Source: Planctomycetaceae bacterium
Lineage (GTDB): Bacteria > Planctomycetota > Planctomycetia > Pirellulales > Pirellulaceae
Assembly: GCA_020638975.1 (NCBI GenBank)
Contig: JACKHN010000022.1
Coordinates: 46,703-110,702, forward strand
Reading direction: 5' to 3'
Length of the DNA stretch: 64,000 nt
The notes below the pieces were generated by a model. The model worked only from the letters and a program-made list of their open reading frames with translations. It did no database searches and was not told the origin of the DNA. A program made the position numbers and the translations under genes. Positions within the stretch are counted from its first letter, which is position 1, and the number at the start of each line of letters is the position of its first letter. This document shows, one piece after another, positions 17,797-25,841 of this stretch.

Positions 17797-18789
17797 GTGA
17801 CCGGCTTCCAACAAGACGACTTTCTCCCCACGGCATCGTTGGAGATGCTGCGCTTACGAGCGAGCTTGCTCGAACGCCTGCGAGCATTTTTTTCGCGGCA
17901 CGAGTTCCTCGAAGTTGAAACGCCGCTTCTTTCCGCCGACACGGTCATTGATCGCCATCTTGATCCGCTGTCGGTCACGCTGTTCGAAGACCCTCGAATT
18001 TCGGAAGTCGGTCGGCAGATGTGGCTTCAGACTTCGCCCGAATTCGCGATGAAGCGACTACTGGCTGCCGGGGCTGAACGGATTTATCAGGTTACGCGTG
18101 CGTTTCGAGGCGCCGAGCGAGGAGCCCACCACAACCCCGAGTTCACGATGGTCGAGTGGTATCGCGTTGGGGACTCGATGGAAACAGGGATGGCATTGTT
18201 AAGCGAGTTGGCAGGCGAAATGCTCGCCACTGACCGGGTATCTCAAATCAGCTATCGCGAAGCATTTCTACGTCATGTCGGCATCGATCCCCATGCAGCG
18301 TCTGCCAGTGAGCTTGAGGCCGCTGCGACCAATCTTGGGATCGCCATTCCCAGCGATATGCCGTGCGGAGATCGCGATGAGTGGCTGAACTTGTTACTGG
18401 CGACGCTTGTGGAGCCAAAACTCGGCGTCGCAGCGCCAGAGATCCTTTACGACTATCCTGCCTCGCAAGCCGCGTTGGCCCAGGTGCGAAACGACAATCC
18501 ACCTGTCGCGGAACGATTCGAGCTGTACGTGAACGGTGTGGAACTAGCCAACGGCTATCACGAGTTGCTCGATCCCAGCGTCCTGCGAGAGCGAAATCAA
18601 AGGACGAACCTCCTCCGCCAAGCCGATGGAAAGCTTCCCCTGCGCGGTGATAGCCGACTGCTCGAAGCCATGGAGCACGGATTGCCAAGCTGCGTAGGCG
18701 TCGCACTGGGATTCGATCGACTGGTGATGGTAGCCGCCGGAGCCAATTGCCTTAGCAAAGTGATGGCGTTTCCGATTGATCGCGCTTAG
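17797..18789 (+). CDS. epmA: EF-P--lysine ligase (GenX/PoxA)
   Basis: This 330-residue class II aminoacyl-tRNA-synthetase paralog has no anticodon-binding domain, as expected for EpmA. Motif 2 is VTRAFRGAERGAHHNPEFTM; motif 3 is GVALGFDRLVMVAAG. It also has the substrate-pocket segment YVNGVELANGYHELLDP. It ligates (R)-beta-lysine to K34 of EF-P. The start is GTG at 17797, 15 bp after efp. A hairpin that could end transcription lies 18 bp after the stop. Confidence 0.94.
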   Translation: MTGFQQDDFLPTASLEMLRLRASLLERLRAFFSRHEFLEVETPLLSADTVIDRHLDPLSVTLFEDPRISEVGRQMWLQTSPEFAMKRLLAAGAERIYQVTRAFRGAERGAHHNPEFTMVEWYRVGDSMETGMALLSELAGEMLATDRVSQISYREAFLRHVGIDPHAASASELEAAATNLGIAIPSDMPCGDRDEWLNLLLATLVEPKLGVAAPEILYDYPASQAALAQVRNDNPPVAERFELYVNGVELANGYHELLDPSVLRERNQRTNLLRQADGKLPLRGDSRLLEAMEHGLPSCVGVALGFDRLVMVAAGANCLSKVMAFPIDRA

Positions 18790-18807
18790 CGACTCTGAAA
18801 CGAACAC

Positions 18808-18835
18808 GGCCCGTAGCGAACGAACGCTGCGGGCC
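18808..18835. terminator. Hairpin between convergent epmA and HTH gene
   Basis: GGCCCGTAGCG and CGCTGCGGGCC (18808-18818, 18825-18835) pair with one G-T wobble around a 6-base loop. A T-rich stretch follows only when read on the minus strand. It lies between two convergent stops, so it may act for both genes. Confidence 0.5.
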
Positions 18836-18867
18836 ATGGTGGAAGGAGGCAGATTGAGTCGGCGGGA

Positions 18868-19419
18868 TTAATCGTCGTCCATCGAATCGTACATGGCGTC
18901 TTCGGATAGACGTCGCTCGACGACTCGGCCAAAGTCATCGAGACTTCTGCGTTGGCCAAACTGATGCCAAGGGCTGACATCTTTGAGCTCTGGCATGACT
19001 TCAACGAGTTGATCGACCAGCATCTGCGACATGCGTTGGATCGCAATGGGAGCACGCTCGTGGATAGCGGCTGCGGTCTTCATCAGACGGATCATGCGAG
19101 CACGCTCCATCACGGGGCGCGACAACGGCTCGTCAGTCTCTTCGACCAATTCGGATAGCGGAACGTCGAGAGCCCGTTGCCATTTGTGCAGATCGCTGAG
19201 CCGTAGATCGGTTGATTCTTGTTCCTGGAGCCGCAAGCTGCGAATATCGCTTCCCATTTGGCGGGCTGCACTGCGAAGCGAAACGCCTTGCTGAAGCCTT
19301 ACGGTGCGAACGCGATGAAGTTGACGCGGCCTCTCCTTTGCCTCCGTCTTCTCCGTCGAATGAGATGGGACGACGGGAGTCGATACGGCTCCGAAGGTGC
19401 CAAATTCTGCTGTTGCCAT
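18868..19419 (-). CDS. Probable HTH (XRE-like) DNA-binding protein
   Basis: This 183-residue protein has a central helix-turn-helix resembling the XRE/Cro fold: RVRTVRLQQGVSLRSAARQM, followed by RLSDLHKWQRALDVPLSELV. The N-terminus (about 35 residues) is Ser/Thr/Pro-rich and disordered. The C-terminal 80 residues are helical (RMIRLMKTAAAIHERAPIAI, then RMSQMLVDQLVEVMPEL) and end in an acidic YDSMDDD. GAGGAGA lies upstream of the ATG. It is probably a transcription regulator; its targets are unknown. It is convergent with epmA. Confidence 0.65.
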   Translation of the reverse strand: MATAEFGTFGAVSTPVVPSHSTEKTEAKERPRQLHRVRTVRLQQGVSLRSAARQMGSDIRSLRLQEQESTDLRLSDLHKWQRALDVPLSELVEETDEPLSRPVMERARMIRLMKTAAAIHERAPIAIQRMSQMLVDQLVEVMPELKDVSPWHQFGQRRSLDDFGRVVERRLSEDAMYDSMDDD

Positions 19420-19679
19420 GCTCTGGATCTCCTCTTTCCGGGGCTCTGTTCCGGTTTGGAGAAGTTCCGAGAATCATCGCTTCCATCCAAACCGCCACTT
19501 TGACGCAGGGCCGGATATCGGAGTTCCGTAAAAAGTGCAACTTTTTTGGAGGTTAAAAGGAACAGGACCCGAAAACTCATCGACCGAGCTAGTCGTCTCG
19601 CCGGTTTCGATTTCGCAACTTGTTATTTTGACTCGACTTAACGATCGGCACACTGTCTGAAAGACGAGCCAACCCTTGG

Positions 19680-20267
19680 CTATTGGTGCATCGCCGAAGG
19701 GTTGATATTTGAAGTAAATCGAAATAAGGGGGCCGGAACAGAGGGCTTCTTGGGGCCCCGCAGCGGTTTTACTGCCGGAGATCGACTGGTTCGACGCTCC
19801 CGACTGGACGCATGTGCCCGGTCGCGAACGAGCCCTTGTCCCCAATCTTCAAGCTGACGAAGAACCTCCGAGTTGATGCCCCCGACATTACTTCCGGCAG
19901 GTGCGACGACTAGTTCTTCGTCTTCGCGATGTCGCCAAGCGCGTCGAAGCTGGGAAGCGTTCACGGCTTCCTGCCCGGCATGCACAATCACGACGTCTCC
20001 TGTCGTCTGGGCTGCTCCCGTCTGAGCGCTGGCTTCGATTCCAAGCTGTTCTGGGTGACGCGTGACGCGGACTTGGGGATATTGTTGCGACAACTCCAAG
20101 GCCACGTCCTCCGTCTGATCGGTCGAACCATCATCGACAATCAAGACTTCGAACTTCGCTGCCAGGTCGGGCAGCACTTCGAGAAGGTGACCGATTCGTC
20201 GAGTCAGACTTCGCTCGGCGTTATGAACTGGTACAACGACACTGAGGGACTTGGCAGTTGTGCTCAC
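19680..20267 (-). CDS. Short GT2-like glycosyltransferase protein, probably incomplete
   Basis: The GTG at 20267 is preferred because CAGGAG lies 7 bp upstream; this gives 195 residues. The N-terminus matches GT-A family 2: LSVVVPVHNAERSL and FEVLIVDDGSTDQT. The protein stops soon after the place where the metal-binding DxD (typically MDADLQ) should be; here the sequence is VVIVHAGQEA, without it. The last 70 residues are basic and low in pattern. It may be a pseudo-enzyme or a decayed gene. No sugar-pathway genes lie nearby. Confidence 0.6.
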   Translation of the reverse strand: MSTTAKSLSVVVPVHNAERSLTRRIGHLLEVLPDLAAKFEVLIVDDGSTDQTEDVALELSQQYPQVRVTRHPEQLGIEASAQTGAAQTTGDVVIVHAGQEAVNASQLRRAWRHREDEELVVAPAGSNVGGINSEVLRQLEDWGQGLVRDRAHASSRERRTSRSPAVKPLRGPKKPSVPAPLFRFTSNINPSAMHQ

Positions 20268-20375
20268 GGAGTTGCTCCTGGAGGGGAGAGGAGGGGACGA
20301 CGGAGAGTACAAGTTTCATCGGTTCTGTGTTGGCACTACTAGAGCAATGCGGAGACTTGTCGTATTGTGCCATTC

Positions 20376-20415
20376 GTACGATGGACGCAGATCCTTAGGC
20401 CTGCGCCGATCGTAC
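20376..20415. repeat. GTACGAYGG hairpin repeat, short variant (copy 3)
   Basis: A 40-bp palindrome begins GTACGATGGACGCAG and ends CTGCGCCGATCGTAC, with a short loop. It keeps the GTACGAT ends of the larger repeats but has shorter arms. It lies in the promoter region of the yjbQ gene, 80 bp upstream of its start. Confidence 0.65.
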
Positions 20416-20494
20416 TAACCGGCTGTGACGATCAAAACGTTCGTAAGCCGTAAGTTCGTCCAACGACTCAAACGTCGAGCAGTGAGGTACCCCA

Positions 20495-20917
20495 ATGAAG
20501 TCGCTAACGAAAGAGCTGTGGATGGAAGTGCCTGAGCGACGCGCGATCATTTCCATTCACCGCGAAATCGATCGCCTTGTGAAGGAAAGCGGCATCCAGG
20601 AGGGGCTGGCACTGGTTAACGCCATGCACATTACGGCCTCGGTCTTCATCAACGATAACGAGTCCGGTTTGCACCACGATTACGAAGTTTGGCTTGAGAA
20701 GCTTGCTCCGTTTGACGCGTCGCCGCAACGTTATCACCATAATCGAACCGGCGAAGACAATGCCGACGCTCACATGAAGCGACAGATCATGGGGCGGGAA
20801 GTTGTTGTCGCCATCACCGCAGGAGAACTGCATCTCGGCCCCTGGGAGCATATCTTCTACTACGAGTTTGATGGCCGGCGGCGCAAGCGGTTACTCGTGA
20901 AACTGATCGGCGAATGA
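20495..20917 (+). CDS. YjbQ / UPF0047 family protein
   Basis: This 140-residue protein has the family's conserved blocks: ALVNAMHITASVFINDNESG, YHHNRTGEDNADAHMKRQIM and GELHLGPWEHIFYYEFDGRR. The histidines and acidic residues in these blocks form the conserved pocket. E. coli YjbQ has weak thiamine-phosphate synthase activity, but the true role of the family is not settled. It is cytosolic and full length. GAGG lies 7 bp upstream of the ATG. It is upstream of the NfeD operon, 240 bp away, and probably separate from it. Confidence 0.88.
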   Translation: MKSLTKELWMEVPERRAIISIHREIDRLVKESGIQEGLALVNAMHITASVFINDNESGLHHDYEVWLEKLAPFDASPQRYHHNRTGEDNADAHMKRQIMGREVVVAITAGELHLGPWEHIFYYEFDGRRRKRLLVKLIGE

Positions 20918-21157
20918 ACTGGGGAGTCTGCTAAACAACGAAATCTGGCTCTGTTTGATGCCGTAACCACAAGATTCTTGGCCTGTCTAACGAATAGGTG
21001 GATGGAATCGTTCAAGCAGTTGTCGCTTTGCGAGGGCTGCGGCACAACTTATAATTTGTGCAGGTTGAGCAGGAGTTGTGAATTCAGTGTTCTTGGGTTC
21101 AAGTCGAACCTTGCAACAATTGGTTGGGACACAGCTGCGGATCGGAAAGTAGCAAAC
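20918..21157. repeat. Gap with a lone repeat tail
   Basis: Near 21047-21075 the sequence ATAATTTGTGCAGGTTGAGC resembles the tail that follows hairpin copies 1 and 2 (TTGTGCAGATTGAACA). No GTACGA hairpin precedes it. I read it as a worn copy or half-element upstream of the NfeD operon. Confidence 0.35.
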
Positions 21158-23389
21158 ATGTACCCCTTCCAGAAAAATCGACCTGCGGATCTACGGTGTG
21201 AGGTACCGAAGGGGAAAGCTTGGCGGCGATTCAGCCGAATCGTGCTGTCGCTCTCCGCGCTCGTGCTGCTGGCCGCGGACGATGCGCCCGATCATCGAGC
21301 GGACGAGGGCGCAACAACTGCGACTGCGGTTGCCAGATTAATACCCGTCTCGCTGCCGATTACCGGCAACGCAGATACGAACTTGAAACGCATGATCGAC
21401 CAGGCTATTGAGTCGATGGCCAATCAGGACGGTTCTCGTCCGATCTTAATTCTGGAATTTCGCTCCTCGGGGACCGAAGGGAGCGAGGCGAGTGAGTTTG
21501 AACGCTCGCTCTCGGTTGCTCGCTACTTGGCCAGCGATCGATTTAGCGGTGTACGAACGGTTGCCTATTTGCCTCGCAGCGTTCACGGACACGCAGTGCT
21601 CGCCGTCCTCGCGTGCGAGGAGATCATTATCGCGGCCGACGCGGAGTTGGGGCGGGCGGGTGTTGGCGAAGCACATGTCGACGAAGCGATGCGTAGCAGC
21701 TATCGCGAGATTGCCGAACGTCGACGGACGATACCGCCGGCGGTTGCCTTGGGCATGTTGGACAAAGAGTTTGCCGTCAGCCGAGTGCAAACGCTTGATG
21801 GTGTCCGCTATGTTTTGTCGGACGAGTTAAAGTCGTTACAGGAAGGTGGCGCGGCGACTTCGGTCGATGCGATCGTGGCGGCTGGCGATTTAATCAACTT
21901 CACGGGCAGCGCGTTGCGACTGGAGTATGGCTTCGCGAGCCATCTCGCCAGCGATCGCAACGAGCTGCTCGCGGCGTTGGAATTGCGGAGTGGGGCTTTG
22001 GAGCAAGATCCTTCTCTCGGTGGCGAGTGGCATCCGATTCGTGTGGACGTGAACGGTGTGATTAACTCGCAAAATATTAACTGGCTCTTAAAGAGCACGA
22101 AGCAGCAACTCGGTAGCAAGCCCGATGGGATCAACTTCATTTGTATCACGATTGACAGCCCGGGTGGGTCGTTAATCGACAGCCTGCGCATGGCAAACTA
22201 TCTCGCCAGCCTCGACCCGGCGCAGGTGCGAACTGTTGCATTTGTCGAGTCACAAGCCCGTGGAGACGCGGCCTTGATCGCGTGGGCTTGCGATCAATTG
22301 GTAATCAAAGAAGACGCTATTCTCGGGGGGCCAGGGGCAGTCAATTTTGGAGTTCGCGAGATCCCCGAGTTGAAACAGGCTCTTCAGTCGATCGCTCGCG
22401 ACAGGCAGCGTGATTGGTCGCTCGCCGTGGCGCTCGTTGATAGCAAACTTGAGATTTATCGATATACGAACAGCCGTGGCGACACTCGTTATTTCTCGGA
22501 GGAGGAGTTGGCACAGCAAGCCGACCCGACTCAGTGGACTAGAGGTGACGCGGTCGACGTCGCGCAGGGATTGTCTGGACACGAGGCAAGTTCGTTGCAT
22601 CTCGCGCGTCATGTGGCTGGCAGCCTTGCTGAACTGCGTCAGCTGTATCAGATCGAAGACGAATTGGAAGGCGTTGAGCCGAACTGGGCTCATCTCGCCA
22701 TTCAACAATTGTCGTCGCCCCAGATCGCTGGCACGCTATTGTTCATCGCGTGGTTCGCCTTGATTATCGAGGTATCGCAGCCAGGTATCGGAGTTGGAGG
22801 ATTTGTCTCGGCGCTTTGTTTCATCCTGTTCTTTTGGAGTAATTTCCTCAACGGAACGGCAGCTTGGCTGGAAGGCTTGCTGTTCGTCGCGGGTGTGATC
22901 AGTTTAGTTGTCGAAATCTTCGTCTTGCCCGGATTCGGTATCTTTGGATTCGGCGGTGCGTGTTTGGTTGTCGCGTCGCTCGTCCTTGCCAGCCAAACCT
23001 TTATCGTTCCTCGCAATTCATATCAGTTCGAACAGTTCGCGAACTCGCTGATGATGGTTGCTGCGGGGTTGGTCGGGGCGTTTGTGTCGCTGCTGACCGT
23101 GCGCCGTTACTTGCCCGACGCACCAATCTTCAAGCGATTGATGTTGGCGCGGCCCGACGGCGAGGAATTGCAAGAACGCGAGCTACTAGCCGATTACCGC
23201 CACTTGCTTGGCAAGCGTGGACAAACGCTGACGCAGTTAACTCCCTCCGGTAAAGCCCGCTTCGGCGATCTCGATGTAGACGTGATCAGCGACGGCGAAG
23301 TTGTGCCGCGGGGAAGCAAGGTCGTCGTTGCAGAGGTGCGAGGTAATCGAGTACTGGTTCAGACCATCGAGGAAGACGCTAGGGTATAG
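21158..23389 (+). CDS. Long-form NfeD membrane protein with two ClpP-like domains
   Basis: This 743-residue protein starts MYPFQKNRPADLRCEVPK at ATG 21158, with GGAAAG upstream. After an N-terminal hydrophobic segment (28-40) come two ClpP/crotonase-like domains (about 60-250 and 290-545). A block of membrane helices (about 525-640) and a C-terminal NfeD OB-fold (DLDVDVISDGEVVPRGSKVV) follow. The second domain keeps the oxyanion motif DSPGGSL. At the expected nucleophile positions I read Gly (HGHA near 144, RGDA near 369) instead of Ser. NfeD proteins partner with flotillins, and one is encoded downstream. The short NfeD gene starts 3 bp after the stop. Confidence 0.85.
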   Translation: MYPFQKNRPADLRCEVPKGKAWRRFSRIVLSLSALVLLAADDAPDHRADEGATTATAVARLIPVSLPITGNADTNLKRMIDQAIESMANQDGSRPILILEFRSSGTEGSEASEFERSLSVARYLASDRFSGVRTVAYLPRSVHGHAVLAVLACEEIIIAADAELGRAGVGEAHVDEAMRSSYREIAERRRTIPPAVALGMLDKEFAVSRVQTLDGVRYVLSDELKSLQEGGAATSVDAIVAAGDLINFTGSALRLEYGFASHLASDRNELLAALELRSGALEQDPSLGGEWHPIRVDVNGVINSQNINWLLKSTKQQLGSKPDGINFICITIDSPGGSLIDSLRMANYLASLDPAQVRTVAFVESQARGDAALIAWACDQLVIKEDAILGGPGAVNFGVREIPELKQALQSIARDRQRDWSLAVALVDSKLEIYRYTNSRGDTRYFSEEELAQQADPTQWTRGDAVDVAQGLSGHEASSLHLARHVAGSLAELRQLYQIEDELEGVEPNWAHLAIQQLSSPQIAGTLLFIAWFALIIEVSQPGIGVGGFVSALCFILFFWSNFLNGTAAWLEGLLFVAGVISLVVEIFVLPGFGIFGFGGACLVVASLVLASQTFIVPRNSYQFEQFANSLMMVAAGLVGAFVSLLTVRRYLPDAPIFKRLMLARPDGEELQERELLADYRHLLGKRGQTLTQLTPSGKARFGDLDVDVISDGEVVPRGSKVVVAEVRGNRVLVQTIEEDARV

Positions 23390-23392
23390 ATC

Positions 23393-23989
23393 ATGGAGCC
23401 ACTGGCCTGGTCAATCTGTTTACTCATCGCCGCAATCGCCTTAATTGCGCTCGAACTGTTTATCCCCTCCGGCGGCCTGTTAAGTTTTCTATCAGCAGTG
23501 GCAGTTCTGGCATCGGTGATCGTTGCGTTCTCAGCCGGACCACGAACGGGATTGTTGATGCTTGTTGTCACACTCATCATTGTACCGGCAGTGCTCGCTT
23601 CGGCAGTTCGCTGGTGGCCACACACGCCCATCGGCCAGTTGATCCTGATCGCGAGACCCGAGAGTCCCGATGATGTGCTTCCCGATACAGAGGAGTATCG
23701 CGGTTTGAAATCTCTGATTGGCAAAGTCGGCAGAAGCAAGAGCAAGATGCTGCCTAGCGGTGCGATTGTGCTCGAAGGCCGCACGTACGACGCTGTGAGC
23801 GAAGGCATGGCCATTGATGCGGGAATGGCTGTCAAAGTTATTGCCGTGAAGACGAATCGGATTATCGTTCGACCAACGGATCAGGCCGTTACAAGTCTCG
23901 CCGCGCAATCCGCAAACGAAGGAGGCGACGTCTTGTCACAACCAATTGAATCGTTGGGAATCGAAGGATTCGACGAGCCGCTCACTTGA
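23393..23989 (+). CDS. Short-form NfeD-like membrane protein
   Basis: This 198-residue protein has an N-terminal block of membrane helices (WSICLLIAAIALIALELFIP, then LLSFLSAVAVLASVIVAF and LLMLVVTLIIVPAVLASAV). A soluble domain contains the NfeD OB-fold pattern (LIGKVGRSKSKMLPSGAIVL, then AGMAVKVIAVKTNRIIVRP). The stretch of about 20 residues at the end is Ser/Gly-rich. It lacks any protease domain. It starts 3 bp after the long NfeD gene and is 107 bp before floA. Likely role: membrane partner of the flotillin in a lipid-domain or membrane-protein-quality complex (family knowledge, not shown here). Confidence 0.85.
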   Translation: MEPLAWSICLLIAAIALIALELFIPSGGLLSFLSAVAVLASVIVAFSAGPRTGLLMLVVTLIIVPAVLASAVRWWPHTPIGQLILIARPESPDDVLPDTEEYRGLKSLIGKVGRSKSKMLPSGAIVLEGRTYDAVSEGMAIDAGMAVKVIAVKTNRIIVRPTDQAVTSLAAQSANEGGDVLSQPIESLGIEGFDEPLT

Positions 23990-24096
23990 CAACGGCCTGC
24001 GTGACCGGTATCGAACACGTGTAGAAATTAGGGGAGTTTCCGATTTGGAGAGGAAACGATCCTCCAAATTGACGCCGCTGGCAAAAGGAACTGTTT

Positions 24097-25149
24097 ATGT
24101 TGCTGTTCGCTCAAGGGAACGACTCGCCTGCTGTCTGGTATGTACTGATCGCGTTTGGGGCACTTGTTGCCCTGCTCGTCTTTTTCGCGATCTTTGCGAG
24201 TTACTTTCGTCTTTGGATTCAGTCGTTCCTGACCGGCGCCGGAATCACGATCTGGGATCTGATTGGCATGACGTTCCGCAAAGTGAACTCAAACGTCATC
24301 GTCAAGAGCAAGATCATGGCGATCACCGCCGGAATTGATAACAGCGAAATTTCCACCAAGGCACTGGAAGCACACTTCCTGGCCCGTGGCAACGTTCCAC
24401 TTGTGATTCGCGCCTTGATCGCAGCTCACAAAGCCAAGACGATTGCCCTCACCTTCCGCGAGGCCACGGCCATCGATCTTGCCGGTCGAAATGTGCTCGA
24501 AGCCGTTCAAACCAGCGTCTATCCCAAAGTCATCGACTGTCCTGCCAAGGGTGGGGCTCGCACGACGCTCGACGCGGTCGCCAAGAACGGAATCCAACTG
24601 AAGGTCAGCGCCCGTGTGACGGTACGAGCCAACCTGCAACAGTTGATCGGCGGTGCCACCGAAGAGACGATCATCGCCCGCGTTGGCGAAGGTATTGTGA
24701 GCGCGATTGGTTCACAAGCGACGCACACAACCGTGCTGGAAAACCCCGATCTGATTTCCAAGGCCGTGCTCGCTCGCCGTCTCGATTCACAAACGGCATT
24801 CGAGATCGTTTCGATTGATATCGCGGATATCGACGTCGGTCAAAACATTGGTGCTCGACTTCAGGCAGATCGAGCCGAAGCCGACACGCGTGTCGCGCGT
24901 GCTCGCGCCGAAGGTCGTCGCGCGATGGCGGTGGCCGCTGAGCAGGAGCAAATTGCTGGCATCGAAGAGAGTCGTGCGAAGTTGGTCGAAGCAGAAGCTG
25001 AAGTTCCCAAAGCGATGGCCGACGCCTTCCGCAGTGGTAAGCTTGGCATTATGGACTATAACAAGCTTCGCAATGTCCAGGCCGACACCGAGATGCGCAA
25101 GGCCATTGCCTCCTCGGGGCAACGGCAACCTGCCGGTTCAAATAGCTAA
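24097..25149 (+). CDS. floA: Flotillin-like protein FloA
   Basis: This 350-residue protein has one N-terminal membrane helix (YVLIAFGALVALLVFFAIFA) and then an SPFH-like domain with the FloA-specific blocks GITIWDLIGMTFRKVN, ARGNVPLVIRALIAAHKA, VKARTT-like GGARTTLDAVAKNGIQL and VSIDIADIDVGQNIGARLQA. An Ala/Glu-rich coiled coil (RAEADTRVARARAEGRRAMA) comes next. The C-terminus ends RNVQADTEMRKAI. FloA oligomerises at the membrane and organises protein assemblies. AGGA precedes the ATG. It sits in the NfeD operon, as in other bacteria. Confidence 0.94.
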   Translation: MLLFAQGNDSPAVWYVLIAFGALVALLVFFAIFASYFRLWIQSFLTGAGITIWDLIGMTFRKVNSNVIVKSKIMAITAGIDNSEISTKALEAHFLARGNVPLVIRALIAAHKAKTIALTFREATAIDLAGRNVLEAVQTSVYPKVIDCPAKGGARTTLDAVAKNGIQLKVSARVTVRANLQQLIGGATEETIIARVGEGIVSAIGSQATHTTVLENPDLISKAVLARRLDSQTAFEIVSIDIADIDVGQNIGARLQADRAEADTRVARARAEGRRAMAVAAEQEQIAGIEESRAKLVEAEAEVPKAMADAFRSGKLGIMDYNKLRNVQADTEMRKAIASSGQRQPAGSNS

Positions 25150-25182
25150 CCCATCCGCACCAAGGTATAGGTAGCACGCTTT

Positions 25183-25689
25183 ATGGCTGGCGACATTGAA
25201 GAATTCCTACGACGCGCCGCGCAGCGCCGGGCCCAACAGCAGAAGCCTCGCCCTCAGACTCCACCCCCGCAGGCCCAGCGACCGAAGCCGGCCCCGCCTC
25301 GACAGGCCGAGATCCTGCACGCAGAAATCATTGATGACATCGAGATCATCGAGCCGGATGTATTGCAGGGCGGTTCTGTTGAAGCGCACGTCAAGCAACA
25401 TATTCGCGACGGTGTGTTCGACGAAGAGCTTTCGCACTTAGGCGAAGATGTCGACAAGTCTGACGACCGAATGGAGGCACATCTCCACGAGTATTTCGAG
25501 CACGATCTCGGTGCACTCGGCGCGCGAACATCCGCTGCCGCCGACTCGTCGCTGGACGACGACTCGCCCGGTCAGCGGCGACCGCCTGTGAAGCCCACCG
25601 ACTACTTGGCATTGCTTCAGAATCCAGCATCAATTCGGCAGGCAATCATCCTCAGCGAGATCCTGACTCGCCCTTCCGATCGCTGGTAA
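25183..25689 (+). CDS. Unknown protein encoded after floA
   Basis: This 168-residue protein begins MAGDIEEFLRRAAQRRAQQQ, followed by a Pro/Gln/Arg-rich disordered segment (25-45). An acidic block (EILHAEIIDDIEIIEPDVLQ) comes next, then a region rich in His/Glu/Asp (VEAHVKQHIRDGVF, MEAHLHEYFEHDLGALG) and a C-terminal helix (ASIRQAIILSEILTRPSDRW). There is no signal peptide or membrane span. It starts 33 bp after floA. The C-terminal block looks like the conserved part and the disordered start like a linker. I cannot name a family; a link to the flotillin complex is inferred only from position. Confidence 0.75.
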   Translation: MAGDIEEFLRRAAQRRAQQQKPRPQTPPPQAQRPKPAPPRQAEILHAEIIDDIEIIEPDVLQGGSVEAHVKQHIRDGVFDEELSHLGEDVDKSDDRMEAHLHEYFEHDLGALGARTSAAADSSLDDDSPGQRRPPVKPTDYLALLQNPASIRQAIILSEILTRPSDRW

Positions 25690-25778
25690 TTCTTTCGCAG
25701 CTCGCGACGCATCGCTCCCGGCTAGAGTTCTGCGGATTTGTGGTGTAATATCGCTCGAAACTCGATTCGCAGTCGTAG

Positions 25779-25796
25779 GCTGGGCTTCAGCCCGGC
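25779..25796. repeat. Small hairpin repeat upstream of the HIBADH gene
   Basis: GCTGGGCT and AGCCCGGC pair around a 2-base loop, within TCGTAGGCTGGGCTTCAGC. A palindrome of this kind, with the flank CGTAGGC, is familiar to me as a recurring planctomycete intergenic motif, but only this copy is in the window. Confidence 0.45.
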
Positions 25797-25841
25797 AGTT
25801 CGGCAAACTATGCCTCCGGTAACGATAAAGGACTCAAGAGC

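Noticed and set aside
19530..19546. AAAAAGT-GCA-ACTTTTT palindrome between the HTH gene and the short GT2 gene
   Set aside because: It is only a 7-bp A/T-rich arm; it is too weak for a terminator and has no second copy to support an operator.
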